64,000 bases of DNA from contig NZ_QRDX01000001.1 of assembly GCF_003386195.1 (NCBI RefSeq), forward strand, positions 744,001-808,000. The letters run 5' to 3'. The notes under the pieces were generated by a model. The model made no database searches. It worked only from the letters and a program-made list of their open reading frames with translations, and had not been told where the DNA came from. Positions 40,770 through 49,233 of this stretch are shown one piece after another (position 1 is the stretch's first letter; each line of letters starts with the position of its first letter). Both the position numbers and the translations under genes were made by a program. Origin of the DNA: Seonamhaeicola aphaedonensis (GTDB lineage: Bacteria > Bacteroidota > Bacteroidia > Flavobacteriales > Flavobacteriaceae).

Positions 40770-43580
40770 ATGAAACAATTTATACTATTATTATTACTCT
40801 TTACAACGGTATTTGGTTATGCGCAAAATACGGGTTCGGTAAAAGGAAAACTTACCGATAAGGAATATAATAATGAACCATTAGCCTTTGCAAACGTATT
40901 GGTAAAAGGAACTACTAAAGGAACCACTTCAGATTTTGATGGATTATATCAGTTATTAGATTTAGAAATAGGTGAGTATACCTTAGTATTTAGTTTTGTA
41001 GGTTACGAAACACAAGAAATTAAAGTTACTATTAGTGCTGGTAAAACAGTTGAACTTAATGTTGAAATGGGAGCTAGTGCTGCAGCTCTAGACGCTGTTA
41101 TACTTGCGCCTGTAACTACAAAACGTGAAAGTGAGACAGCTTTATTGTTGGAACAAAAAAAGGCTGTAGAAATAAAGCAAAGTATTGGAGCTCAAGAATT
41201 ATCTAGAAAAGGGGTTAGTGATGCTGCTGGTGCAGTTGCTAAGATTTCTGGTGTGTCAAAACAAGAAGGGTCAAGTAATGTTTATGTACGTGGACTTGGG
41301 GACAGATACTTAAATACCTCCATGAATGGTTTATCCTTACCATCTAATGATGTAAATAAAAAGAATATAGATTTAAACTTATTTTCATCAGATGTTATTC
41401 AAAATGTATCTATTAGTAAAGCTTACAGTGCCAAATTTTATGGAGATTTTGCTGCTGGAAATGTAGATATTACTTCAAAAGAGCACAAAGGAAGTTTTTT
41501 TGTAGATGTCGTATCGGGTACAGGTTTCAATACCAATGCTATAGGTGAAAATTTTGTACGTAGCGAAGGCACTGGTTACTTTGGGTATTACGGAAGGTAT
41601 GCTCATAACCCATTTGCTGTTGTCTTGTCTCATGGTGTAGATCCAGAAGCTGCAAGTACGCCAATTAATGTTTCCTATGGAGGGTCTTTAGGACACTCAT
41701 TTAAATTTGAAAATGGCTCTAAATTAAGCCTGTTCTTAACTGGTAGTTTTGAAAATGGTTACGAATATAGAAATGGTAAAAACGTAGACTTCACTACTGT
41801 AGAAAAGAAGGCTTTTGAAGTCTCTGAAGAATACGAGTATAGCACCACTACAACAGCTATGGCTAATGTAAACTACAGAATAGATAGTGACAATAGTTTA
41901 ATCTTTAATTCTGTATTCATTAATAGTTCTTCTGATGAAGTTGGTTACTACGGGATAGATGGTAAAGGTAGAAACAGAGATGCTATTTTAGATACAGACC
42001 AGGGTTTTTACCAACAGAACATTCAGTTTGACCAAACAAGAATGTTCGTAAATCAGTTGTTAGGTAAACACAAATCTGGGAAACTAGAATTAGATTGGGG
42101 ATTTGGTTATAATAAGGTGTTCTCTGATCAACCAGATAGAAAACGTTTTAGTGTTGAAAACTATCAATTTGCTTTAGATAATGACGAGACAACTTTCCCT
42201 ACCTTCTATAGCAATGTGGTATTTGATAATCAACGTTATTTTCAAAATATTGAAGATGATGAGTATAACGGGCGTTTAAACTTAGCTTACGAAGTAAAAG
42301 AAAACCTAAAATTCAACATTGGATATAACGGACGTCACAAAACAAGACAGTTTAATAATATAAGATACGGTTATGATATTGTTGATGGTGATTACCAAAT
42401 TACAGATATTAATAATCTTAATGCGGTTTTCAATCTTGAAAATCTTAATATCAATGATGATTCTAACGGTATTTACGAGTTAAAAGTTATTAATCCCTAC
42501 CCAACATTATCAAACACGAACAGACCCGGCTTATTCGAAAATACTTACAGTGGAGAATTAGACGTTCATGCCGGTTATGTTGATGCTGAAATTAAGGCAG
42601 GTGAAAAATGGTTGTTTGTTCCTGGAGTGAGACTAGAGAGATTCGAGCAAAAGATAGATTACGATGTAATCAACCTAGGAAATAATGGCGTAGATTCTAA
42701 ATCATCTGAAGAGACATTTGTCCTACCAAGTTTAAACATTAAATATACTTTAAACGAAGATCAAAACTTACGTTTTTCTGCAAGTAAAACAGTATCTACT
42801 CCAGAGTTTAAGGAAATTGCACCTTTCGTTTACGAAGACGTATCTACAAGAATTGGAGGTAACCCAGATGTGCTTGGATATTCAGATATATTGAATATTG
42901 ATTTTAAATACGAATGGTTCTTTGGTAAAAGTGAAATCTTTTCAGCAGGTGTTTTTACTAAACAGATTGATAACCCAATTAACTTGGTTGTTGTTGGTGA
43001 TGCTACTGGAACACAACGTTATGTAAGAACTGGTAATCAAGCAACTATATATGGCTTTGAGGTAGAGTTAAGAAAAAATCTTTTAGTAGATGAAGATGAA
43101 AATGCCAATTTATCTTTTGGAATTAATGCGACCTATATGAAAACCGAACAAGATTTATATGAAACTATAGATGGTACCTTCGATTTAGCTTTCAATAGAA
43201 CTGAAGATGAATTACAAGGTGCTTCTCCATTCTTATTAAATGCAGACGTTAGTTATTCTCCAACATCGTTCGAAAATTACAAACCCGTAGCCAACTTAGT
43301 GTTCTCTTATTTTTCAGATCGTATTGATGCTCTAGGGTCTGGTGATTTAGGGAATATTATAGAAAAAAGTGTTCCAACTTTAGACTTTATCTGGAAAAAT
43401 ACGATTAAAGAAAATTTCGAAATCAATTTTAGTGCTAAAAACCTACTTAACCCAACGATTCAGTACGTAAGAGAAGATCAAAACTTAGGCGATGTTCTTG
43501 TTGTATCTGCAAATGGAAAAGGTGTTACAGATTACAAAAGAGGTATGAATATAGGACTTCAACTTAAATATAAATTTTAA
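40770..43580 (+). CDS. TonB-dependent receptor with carboxypeptidase-like domain, probably for a phosphate compound
   Basis: Outer-membrane receptor of 936 aa. Signal peptide to about residue 19, carboxypeptidase-regulatory-like domain (about 20-108), plug domain (about 135-240, with YVRGLGDRYLNTSMNGL), then the barrel ending GLQLKYKF. Under a six-repeat putative Pho box and followed by a lipoprotein 41 bp downstream, as in receptor/surface-lipoprotein pairs. Genes for porin and two phosphate carriers lie just beyond. Substrate is therefore likely phosphate or an organophosphate; that is inference from context, since the sequence itself does not name it. Confidence 0.88.
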   Translation: MKQFILLLLLFTTVFGYAQNTGSVKGKLTDKEYNNEPLAFANVLVKGTTKGTTSDFDGLYQLLDLEIGEYTLVFSFVGYETQEIKVTISAGKTVELNVEMGASAAALDAVILAPVTTKRESETALLLEQKKAVEIKQSIGAQELSRKGVSDAAGAVAKISGVSKQEGSSNVYVRGLGDRYLNTSMNGLSLPSNDVNKKNIDLNLFSSDVIQNVSISKAYSAKFYGDFAAGNVDITSKEHKGSFFVDVVSGTGFNTNAIGENFVRSEGTGYFGYYGRYAHNPFAVVLSHGVDPEAASTPINVSYGGSLGHSFKFENGSKLSLFLTGSFENGYEYRNGKNVDFTTVEKKAFEVSEEYEYSTTTTAMANVNYRIDSDNSLIFNSVFINSSSDEVGYYGIDGKGRNRDAILDTDQGFYQQNIQFDQTRMFVNQLLGKHKSGKLELDWGFGYNKVFSDQPDRKRFSVENYQFALDNDETTFPTFYSNVVFDNQRYFQNIEDDEYNGRLNLAYEVKENLKFNIGYNGRHKTRQFNNIRYGYDIVDGDYQITDINNLNAVFNLENLNINDDSNGIYELKVINPYPTLSNTNRPGLFENTYSGELDVHAGYVDAEIKAGEKWLFVPGVRLERFEQKIDYDVINLGNNGVDSKSSEETFVLPSLNIKYTLNEDQNLRFSASKTVSTPEFKEIAPFVYEDVSTRIGGNPDVLGYSDILNIDFKYEWFFGKSEIFSAGVFTKQIDNPINLVVVGDATGTQRYVRTGNQATIYGFEVELRKNLLVDEDENANLSFGINATYMKTEQDLYETIDGTFDLAFNRTEDELQGASPFLLNADVSYSPTSFENYKPVANLVFSYFSDRIDALGSGDLGNIIEKSVPTLDFIWKNTIKENFEINFSAKNLLNPTIQYVREDQNLGDVLVVSANGKGVTDYKRGMNIGLQLKYKF

Positions 43581-43621
43581 AAATAAATCTAATCAAAAAA
43601 TCAAATAAAAAATTAATAACA

Positions 43622-44788
43622 ATGAAAAAACAATTAATCTTAGCCTTAGCATTAGTTTCAATGGTATTCTCTTGTACCACAGACGATACTGCAGATATTA
43701 TAATTAATGACAACAGCATAACTAACAACGGTGGTGGTTCAACAGATCCTAGAACTATTTTCTTGTCAGGTACTTATACTGAAGATTTAACTTTAGATGC
43801 CAATAACACCTATAAATTAAATGGGTCATTAATTATGACCGATGGGACTACATTAACAATTCCTGCAGGTATGACCATTGAGGCTTTAGCTTCTGGAGCC
43901 GATGTTTATATCGCTATTTCACAAGGTGCTAAAATCGTTGCTAATGGTACTGCCGATAATCCAATAGTATTAACTTCTGATGCTTCTAGTCCTGCGGCTG
44001 GAGATTGGGGCGGTTTAATCATTTTAGGTAAGGCACCTATTAACTCTGTTACTGGAACTGCAACTGCAACATCAGAAATTGCAAGTTTACCTTATGGAGG
44101 TCAAACAACAGATGATAACTCTGGATCGTTAAACTACGTAAGAGTTGAATACTCTGGTGGTGCAGCAGATGGTCAATCTGAAAACAACGGATTTTCTTTT
44201 TACGGTGTAGGTAGCGGCACAGTTGTTAACTACATTCAAGCTTATGCTGGTAAAGATGATGGTATTGAGTTTTTTGGAGGAACAGTAAACGCAAGCTATG
44301 TTTCTGTTATCAATGCCGAAGATGATTCTGTAGATTGGACCGAAGGTTATGCAGGTACATTAACTAACGTTTATATTTCTAATAGAACTACAGATGATAA
44401 GGCTATTGAGGCAGATGGTTATAATACAGATTTCAGTAACGCTACTGGTGTATTCTCTAAACCAACTGTAACTAATTTAACCATTGTAGGTGAAGGAACT
44501 GCTGCTGGTCATTCTGAAGCTGTTAGGTTAAGAGCAGGTACTCAAGGCATCTTTACTAATGTACACATTACAGGTTACATTGAAGGATTTGACCTTGATG
44601 ATACTGATACTGGAAATGGAGTAGTAAGTGATGATTTACAAGTAACAGGCGTTACTTTCGTGGATGTTACTACTAAAATGAAAAATGATACATCAGTATC
44701 TTTTACAGATTCAGATTTTTACACTGGAGAAGGTTCGGGTACAGCAACGGATTATGCTACTTGGGGAGCTGGGTGGACAAAACAATAA
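43622..44788 (+). CDS. beta-helix-like lipoprotein partnered with the TonB receptor
   Basis: 388-aa lipoprotein: signal peptide and lipobox VFSC with cysteine near residue 18, a low-complexity linker (TDDTADIIINDNSITNNGGG), then a repetitive, Gly/Asp/Thr-rich body with strands such as GTYTEDLTLDANNTYKLNG, DWGGLIILGKAPIN, LNYVRVEYSGG and DDGIEFFGGT. This looks like a right-handed parallel beta-helix. It probably sits on the cell surface and hands substrate to the receptor encoded 41 bp upstream. No catalytic motif recognised. Confidence 0.75.
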   Translation: MKKQLILALALVSMVFSCTTDDTADIIINDNSITNNGGGSTDPRTIFLSGTYTEDLTLDANNTYKLNGSLIMTDGTTLTIPAGMTIEALASGADVYIAISQGAKIVANGTADNPIVLTSDASSPAAGDWGGLIILGKAPINSVTGTATATSEIASLPYGGQTTDDNSGSLNYVRVEYSGGAADGQSENNGFSFYGVGSGTVVNYIQAYAGKDDGIEFFGGTVNASYVSVINAEDDSVDWTEGYAGTLTNVYISNRTTDDKAIEADGYNTDFSNATGVFSKPTVTNLTIVGEGTAAGHSEAVRLRAGTQGIFTNVHITGYIEGFDLDDTDTGNGVVSDDLQVTGVTFVDVTTKMKNDTSVSFTDSDFYTGEGSGTATDYATWGAGWTKQ

Positions 44789-44808
44789 ACTCTTTCTTTC
44801 AAAACAAA

Positions 44809-44838
44809 AAAGCATTCTCATGTAGAGAATGCTTTTTT
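44809..44838. terminator. bidirectional intrinsic terminator
   Basis: AGCATTCTC (44811-44819) pairs with GAGAATGCT (44825-44833), loop ATGTA, with A-rich sequence on the left and TTTTTT on the right. Ends both the lipoprotein transcript and the convergent MORN gene. Confidence 0.85.
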
Positions 44839-44858
44839 GTTTATTTTAAGACTATTAA

Positions 44859-45206
44859 TTACAAGGCACCATCATTATTTACCTTAGCAACTTTGGTGAT
44901 TTTAGAATCTTCATAATTTACTTCATTTGCTTCACCATTTACCCAAAATGTCCACTTTCCTTGCTTTTTACCATTCTTATAATTTCCAATAGCCACTTTG
45001 TTTCCTTGGGCATCAAAACTAGTCCAAGTACCATGTAATTGCCCTTCTTTATTGAAAGTTCCTTTTTGTTGTATGCTTCCATCAGCATAAAAGTAGGTCG
45101 TCTCAATTAAATCACCTTTTTGCTCATGTTTTACTTTATTTGTGTCTTGAGCAAAGGCTGATATTCCTATAAATAAAACTGCTAGTATAAAAATATATTT
45201 TTTCAT
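44859..45206 (-). CDS. MORN-repeat-variant protein (YwqK-like), secreted
   Basis: 115 aa: signal peptide to FAQ near residue 20, then three MORN-variant repeats (TYFYADGSIQQKGTFNKEG, GTWTSFDAQGNKVAIGNYKN, GKWTFWVNGE). Such proteins are sometimes labelled YwqK-type antitoxins, but no toxin is adjacent. It is on the minus strand inside the phosphate block, and its upstream gap is rich in TTAAC hexamers, so it may be phosphate-regulated. Function unknown. Confidence 0.8.
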   Translation of the reverse strand: MKKYIFILAVLFIGISAFAQDTNKVKHEQKGDLIETTYFYADGSIQQKGTFNKEGQLHGTWTSFDAQGNKVAIGNYKNGKKQGKWTFWVNGEANEVNYEDSKITKVAKVNNDGAL

Positions 45207-45250
45207 TTTGTATGGCTTTTAACTAATTATTAATCGAATTTACAAATTAC

Positions 45251-45289
45251 TTAACTTTTAAACAACACTGACTTAACGTTATCTTAACA
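45251..45289 (+). promoter_or_regulatory. further 11-bp hexamer array
   Basis: TTAACT (45251), ACAACA (45262), TTAACG (45273) and TTAACA (45284) in 11-bp register, in the plus orientation, 45 bp upstream of the MORN gene start. No TTTG is found at the +19 or +30 position (45314 reads CTGT), so whether it serves the plus-strand transcript or the minus-strand MORN gene is unclear. Confidence 0.45.
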
Positions 45290-45359
45290 TTAAAATTTTA
45301 AATAACTAATAATCTGTGTATTATGTATTCAAAAAAAATTAAAACTTAACATTAGAATA

Positions 45360-45415
45360 TTAATGAAAACTTAATATTGAGGTCATATTAAGATTAACTT
45401 GAACCTTGATATTTG
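45360..45415 (+). promoter_or_regulatory. putative promoter of a small RNA with partial Pho box
   Basis: TTTG of TGATATTTGCA begins at 45412. Hexamers on the same grid as the other sites: TTAATG (45360, -52), TTAATA (45371, -41), a poor GTCATA (45382, -30), and TTAACT one base out of place (45394, -18). The 11-mer TGATATTTGCA is the same as at the PiT promoter. Confidence 0.45.
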
Positions 45416-45419
45416 CATT

Positions 45420-45523
45420 TGTCTTAGGACATTTAATTAGTATTTCATATAATTTATTAGTTTTTGTCGACTACATTATTATGATTTCTAATGAGACTGC
45501 CTCGAACAAGGCAGTCTTTTTTT
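45420..45523 (+). ncRNA. candidate phosphate-responsive small RNA
   Basis: About 100 nt between the promoter-like site at 45412-45415 and a strong intrinsic terminator, AGACTGCCT (45494-45502) with AGGCAGTCT (45509-45517) and seven T. No plus-strand gene ends here: the preceding one has its own terminator at 44809-44838. The transcript has no convincing ORF (a 16-codon frame from 45481 reads through the terminator stem). A leader-independent sRNA is the simplest explanation; the exact start is inferred. Confidence 0.5.
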
Positions 45524-45532
45524 GTTCTTAAA

Positions 45533-45577
45533 TTAATCATTTAGAAACATTAAGTTAACATTGATTTTAGTTCTTTA
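45533..45577 (+). promoter_or_regulatory. putative Pho box and promoter of the porin gene
   Basis: TTAATC (45533), GAAACA (45544), TTAACA (45555) at 11-bp steps; the TTTA of TTCTTTACAGCGA begins at 45574, so the hexamers lie 41, 30 and 19 bp upstream as at the TonB receptor. The TCTTT-CAGCGA context is shared with 40741-40752. Confidence 0.65.
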
Positions 45578-45603
45578 CAGCGACAAAAATTAATAAATTT
45601 CTA

Positions 45604-46806
45604 ATGAAACTTAGACTTACCCTTGTGCTTTTAGTAAGCACTTTTATTTCTATTTCTGCTCAAGAAATAAGCGACACCTCTTTTGGAAAAGGTCTTATAA
45701 ATTTCACTGCTAAAGACAGTTCGTTTAGCATAAAATTTGCACCTCGTTTTCAAATGCGATACATTTCATCATGGGATCATAACGGTGACCAATATGGTTC
45801 GCCCGAACATAATTTTATCATAAGACGAGCCCGATTAAAATTTGATGGTTTTGCTTACAGTCCGAAATTAAGGTATAAGATTGAGTTAGGGCTATCTAAC
45901 CGTGACTTGTCTGGTGGAAACCAATTTAACCGAAACACCCCACGTTATATACTTGATGCCGTATTGATGTGGCACTTTGCAAAAAACTGGGAACTTTGGG
46001 CTGGCCAGACTAAATTACCTGGAAATGTAGAGCGCGTAATATCTTCAGGAGACCTGCAACTTGTAGACCGTTCATTACTCAATAGCAGATTCACTTTAGA
46101 CCGTGATATAGGGCTTCAATTACGTCATAAATTTTATTTGGGCAATGATTTTTTAGTTCGTGAAAAATTGGCTCTTTCCCAAGGTGAAGGTAGAAACGTA
46201 ACCGAAGGTAATGAAGGAGGATTACAATATACAGCACGATTAGAATTGTTACCTTTTGGAGCTTTTAAGTCTAAGGGTGATTATAAGGGGTCTGATTTAA
46301 AAAGAGAAGAAAAACCAAAGCTATCTTTAACATTTACGTATAACTTTAACGAAAATGCTGTTAGAGAAAGAGGTTTTGCCGGTGATTATATGATTAGAAC
46401 CGATGGTTCCATTTACGAAACAGATCAAACAACCATATTTATTGATGCCATGTATAAACATAACGGTTTTTCATTTATGGGAGAATACGCAAAACGTACT
46501 GCCGATGATGAAATTGCTACTGAATTAGATGGCATTACACCTACCGGAGATGTAGTTTTAACCGGTAATGCCTTAAACTTACAAGCTGGATATTTATTTG
46601 AAAGTAACTTTGAAATTGCTGGCAGATACACAACTTTAGACTATGAAGCCATTACAAATGCACTTCCTGTAAAACAATATACTTTAGGTTTAAATAAGTT
46701 TATACACGGACACAAGCTAAAAGTGCAAAGTGATATCAGTTACACATCTTTAGATGGAAACGACGATAATATTAGGTTTAGATTAGGGTTTGATTTCCAT
46801 TTCTAA
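45604..46806 (+). CDS. phosphate-selective porin (OprP/OprO-like)
   Basis: 400-aa outer-membrane porin. Signal peptide to ISAQ near residue 19; the early FAPRFQMRYISSWDHNGDQY, FIIRRARLKFDGFAYSP and WAGQTKLPGNVERV segments fit the phosphate-selective porin O/P family; ends in the aromatic FDFHF. It lies under its own putative Pho box and 71 bp before the PiT gene. Family is clear; phosphate selectivity is inferred. Confidence 0.88.
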   Translation: MKLRLTLVLLVSTFISISAQEISDTSFGKGLINFTAKDSSFSIKFAPRFQMRYISSWDHNGDQYGSPEHNFIIRRARLKFDGFAYSPKLRYKIELGLSNRDLSGGNQFNRNTPRYILDAVLMWHFAKNWELWAGQTKLPGNVERVISSGDLQLVDRSLLNSRFTLDRDIGLQLRHKFYLGNDFLVREKLALSQGEGRNVTEGNEGGLQYTARLELLPFGAFKSKGDYKGSDLKREEKPKLSLTFTYNFNENAVRERGFAGDYMIRTDGSIYETDQTTIFIDAMYKHNGFSFMGEYAKRTADDEIATELDGITPTGDVVLTGNALNLQAGYLFESNFEIAGRYTTLDYEAITNALPVKQYTLGLNKFIHGHKLKVQSDISYTSLDGNDDNIRFRLGFDFHF

Positions 46807-46809
46807 AAA

Positions 46810-46854
46810 ATAACGATAACATAACAATATAATCAAGAATAGTCATGATATTTG
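46810..46854 (+). promoter_or_regulatory. putative Pho box and promoter of the PiT gene
   Basis: ATAACG (46810) and ATAACA (46821) lie 41 and 30 bp upstream of the TTTG at 46851 (in TGATATTTGCAG). The -19 slot is poor. The ATG at 46845 lies within this promoter region, so it is unlikely to be the start of the PiT protein; the next ATG is 46878. Confidence 0.6.
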
Positions 46855-46877
46855 CAGATATACTACAATTAAACACA

Positions 46878-49184
46878 ATGGATAATATTTATTTGTACAT
46901 GTTGATTGCCTTAACAATTTTGGCAGTTGCAGATATTGTTGTTGGCGTTAGTAATGATGCCATTAACTTCTTAAACTCAGCTATTGGCTCCAAAGCTCTC
47001 TCATTAAGAACTATTATGATTGTTGCTAGTTTGGGTATTTTTATTGGAGCTGTATATTCTAGTGGACTTATGGAAGTAGCCAGAAAAGGTATTTTTGTAC
47101 CTGCCCAGTTTAGTTTCCATGAGATTATGCTCATTTTTATGACCGTAATGATAACAGATATTCTACTGCTAGACTTTTTCAATACCTTGGGGTTACCAAC
47201 ATCTACTACAGTTTCTATTGTATTTAACTTGCTGGGAGCTGCTGTAATAATGGCTGTTATCAAAGTAGGTGCATCAGACACTCAAACCTTCGCAGATTTA
47301 GGTTCTTATATAAATACTAAAAAAGCTATTGAAATTATAAGTGGGATCTTGCTTTCTGTTGTTATAGCCTTTAGTATTGGAGCGATTGTTCAATGGTTTT
47401 CCCGTTTAATTTTTACCTTTTATTACACTGAAAAAATTAAAAGTTTTGGAGCTATTTTTGGTGGTTTAGCCCTTACAGCAATACTTTATTTCATTTTCAT
47501 GAAAGGACTTAAAGGAACTCCTTATTACAATGAAATAAAAGATGTAATTGAAGGCAATGAGTTATACATTATCCTTGGTGGGTTTGTTGTTTTTACTTTA
47601 ATATCTTTTGCATTTCAACGTATAACCAAGAAAAGTATCCTTCTAATAGTTATTGCCGTTGGTACTTTTGGTTTAGCATTAGCTTTCTCTGGTAATGACT
47701 TAGTCAACTTTATTGGTGTTCCCATGGCTGCTTATCATTCTTATGAAGCATGGTCTGTATCAGGTATAGATGCAACTGAATTTACTATGGGGGTTCTGAA
47801 TAAAAAAATGCCAGCAGAACCATTCTTATTGTTCATAGCCGGAAGTATTATGGTGATTACCTTATGGTTCTCCAAAAAAGCTAAAACTGTGGCAGAAACA
47901 GAAATTAGTTTATCAAGGCAAAGTGAAACTCATGAAAAGTTCAAGCCGAATTTACTTTCAAGAAGTATTGTTAAAGGAACTACGGCTCTATCAAATGCAT
48001 TGGCATCAATTATACCCAAATCTACTCAAGAAAAAGTAAACGCAAGTTTCCAAAAACCAGATTCTACCTTAATCACAAAAGATCAAAGTGTTAATGCTCC
48101 AGCATTTGATATGATTAGGGCTTCTGTAAACTTAATGGTAGCGGGAGTTTTAATTTCTATTGCAACCACCATGAAGTTACCACTATCAACTACTTATGTA
48201 ACGTTTATGGTAGCTATGGGAACCTCTTTAGCTGATAGAGCTTGGGGAGCAGAAAGTGCTGTTTACAGGGTTGCTGGTGTTCTTAACGTTATAGGTGGAT
48301 GGTTTTTAACCGCACTTGGAGCTTTTGCCGGAGCAGGAATAGTTGTATTCTTAATCAATTGGCATCCAGCTGTAATGACTCCCATATTGTTATTACTAAC
48401 AGTTCTTTTATTGGTAAGAAATTATCTTTCCCATAAAAGAAAATCTTCTCTTTCAAAAAGTGAGGACAGCCTTAAAAGTGCAGAAAGCAGCTCTGTTCAG
48501 GGTGTTATTCATGAAAGTGCAGCTAATATAGCCAATGTTGTTAAACGTGGAAACAAGATTTACTCCAATGCCATTAATGGTTTGGCAAAACAAGATTTAG
48601 CATCTCTTAAAAAGAACCAAAAACAGATAACAAAATTATCTTTGGAAGTTGATGAACTAAGAGACAATATTTTTTACTTTATTAAGAATTTAGATGAATC
48701 TAGTGTTGGTGCAAGTAATTTTTATATTAATATCTTAGGATACTTGCAAGACATGACACAATCTTTAGAGTATATCTCAAAGGCGAGTCATAAACACGTA
48801 AATAATAATCATAAAAAACTTAAGTTTAATCAGATTAAAGAATTGAAAGAAGTAGACGAAGCCATTGAACATTTATTCAGTGATACGAAAGCTGCTTTTG
48901 ATTCTCGTTCTTTTGAACACATAGGTAATATTATTAGCAGGGAAGAAAATGTGGTTTCTGTGGTTTCAGATAAAATTCAAAAACAGGTAGAGCGTACACG
49001 TAAAGAAGAATCTAGTCCTAAAAACACAACTCTTTATTTTGGACTACTTTTAGAAACAAAAGATTTATTGAAAGCTACCATGAATCTTTTAGAAGAATAT
49101 CACAATGCTCATGATGCTTCTGTTATTCCAGCAAAAATATCAGATGATTCTATTATTTCTGCAGAATTATCGGAAGAAGAATAA
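46878..49184 (+). CDS. PiT-family inorganic phosphate transporter with PhoU-like C-terminal domain
   Basis: Inner-membrane phosphate carrier. From the ATG at 46878, 768 aa; an upstream in-frame ATG at 46845 is set aside because it overlaps the promoter. PiT signature GVSNDAINFLNSAIGS at 23-38 and its second copy FSGNDLVNFIGVPMAAY near 271-287 mark the two halves, with about ten to twelve helices up to residue 525. Residues about 540-755 are charged and helical, resembling a PhoU-like regulator fused to the transporter. Own putative Pho box. A convergent Na/Pi symporter gene follows. Confidence 0.93.
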   Translation: MDNIYLYMLIALTILAVADIVVGVSNDAINFLNSAIGSKALSLRTIMIVASLGIFIGAVYSSGLMEVARKGIFVPAQFSFHEIMLIFMTVMITDILLLDFFNTLGLPTSTTVSIVFNLLGAAVIMAVIKVGASDTQTFADLGSYINTKKAIEIISGILLSVVIAFSIGAIVQWFSRLIFTFYYTEKIKSFGAIFGGLALTAILYFIFMKGLKGTPYYNEIKDVIEGNELYIILGGFVVFTLISFAFQRITKKSILLIVIAVGTFGLALAFSGNDLVNFIGVPMAAYHSYEAWSVSGIDATEFTMGVLNKKMPAEPFLLFIAGSIMVITLWFSKKAKTVAETEISLSRQSETHEKFKPNLLSRSIVKGTTALSNALASIIPKSTQEKVNASFQKPDSTLITKDQSVNAPAFDMIRASVNLMVAGVLISIATTMKLPLSTTYVTFMVAMGTSLADRAWGAESAVYRVAGVLNVIGGWFLTALGAFAGAGIVVFLINWHPAVMTPILLLLTVLLLVRNYLSHKRKSSLSKSEDSLKSAESSSVQGVIHESAANIANVVKRGNKIYSNAINGLAKQDLASLKKNQKQITKLSLEVDELRDNIFYFIKNLDESSVGASNFYINILGYLQDMTQSLEYISKASHKHVNNNHKKLKFNQIKELKEVDEAIEHLFSDTKAAFDSRSFEHIGNIISREENVVSVVSDKIQKQVERTRKEESSPKNTTLYFGLLLETKDLLKATMNLLEEYHNAHDASVIPAKISDDSIISAELSEEE

Positions 49185-49204
49185 TTATTAATATAAATCT
49201 AACT

Positions 49205-49233
49205 AAAAAAGCTCCTAGTTGGGAGCTTTTTTA
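49205..49233. terminator. bidirectional intrinsic terminator
   Basis: AGCTCC (49210-49215) and GGAGCT (49222-49227) with an A-run on the left and T-run on the right; lies between the convergent PiT and Na/Pi symporter genes. Confidence 0.8.

Noticed and set aside
44859-45206. Toxin-antitoxin system (YwqK-type antitoxin)
   Set aside because: The protein is secreted and no toxin gene is adjacent; only MORN-variant repeats support the label.
45481-45531. 16-codon frame within the candidate sRNA
   Set aside because: It runs through the terminator hairpin and beyond its T-tract, so it cannot be fully translated from that transcript.
46845-46877. In-frame ATG at 46845 as the PiT start
   Set aside because: It lies between the putative Pho hexamers and the -7 element; the ATG at 46878 gives a normal N-terminal helix.
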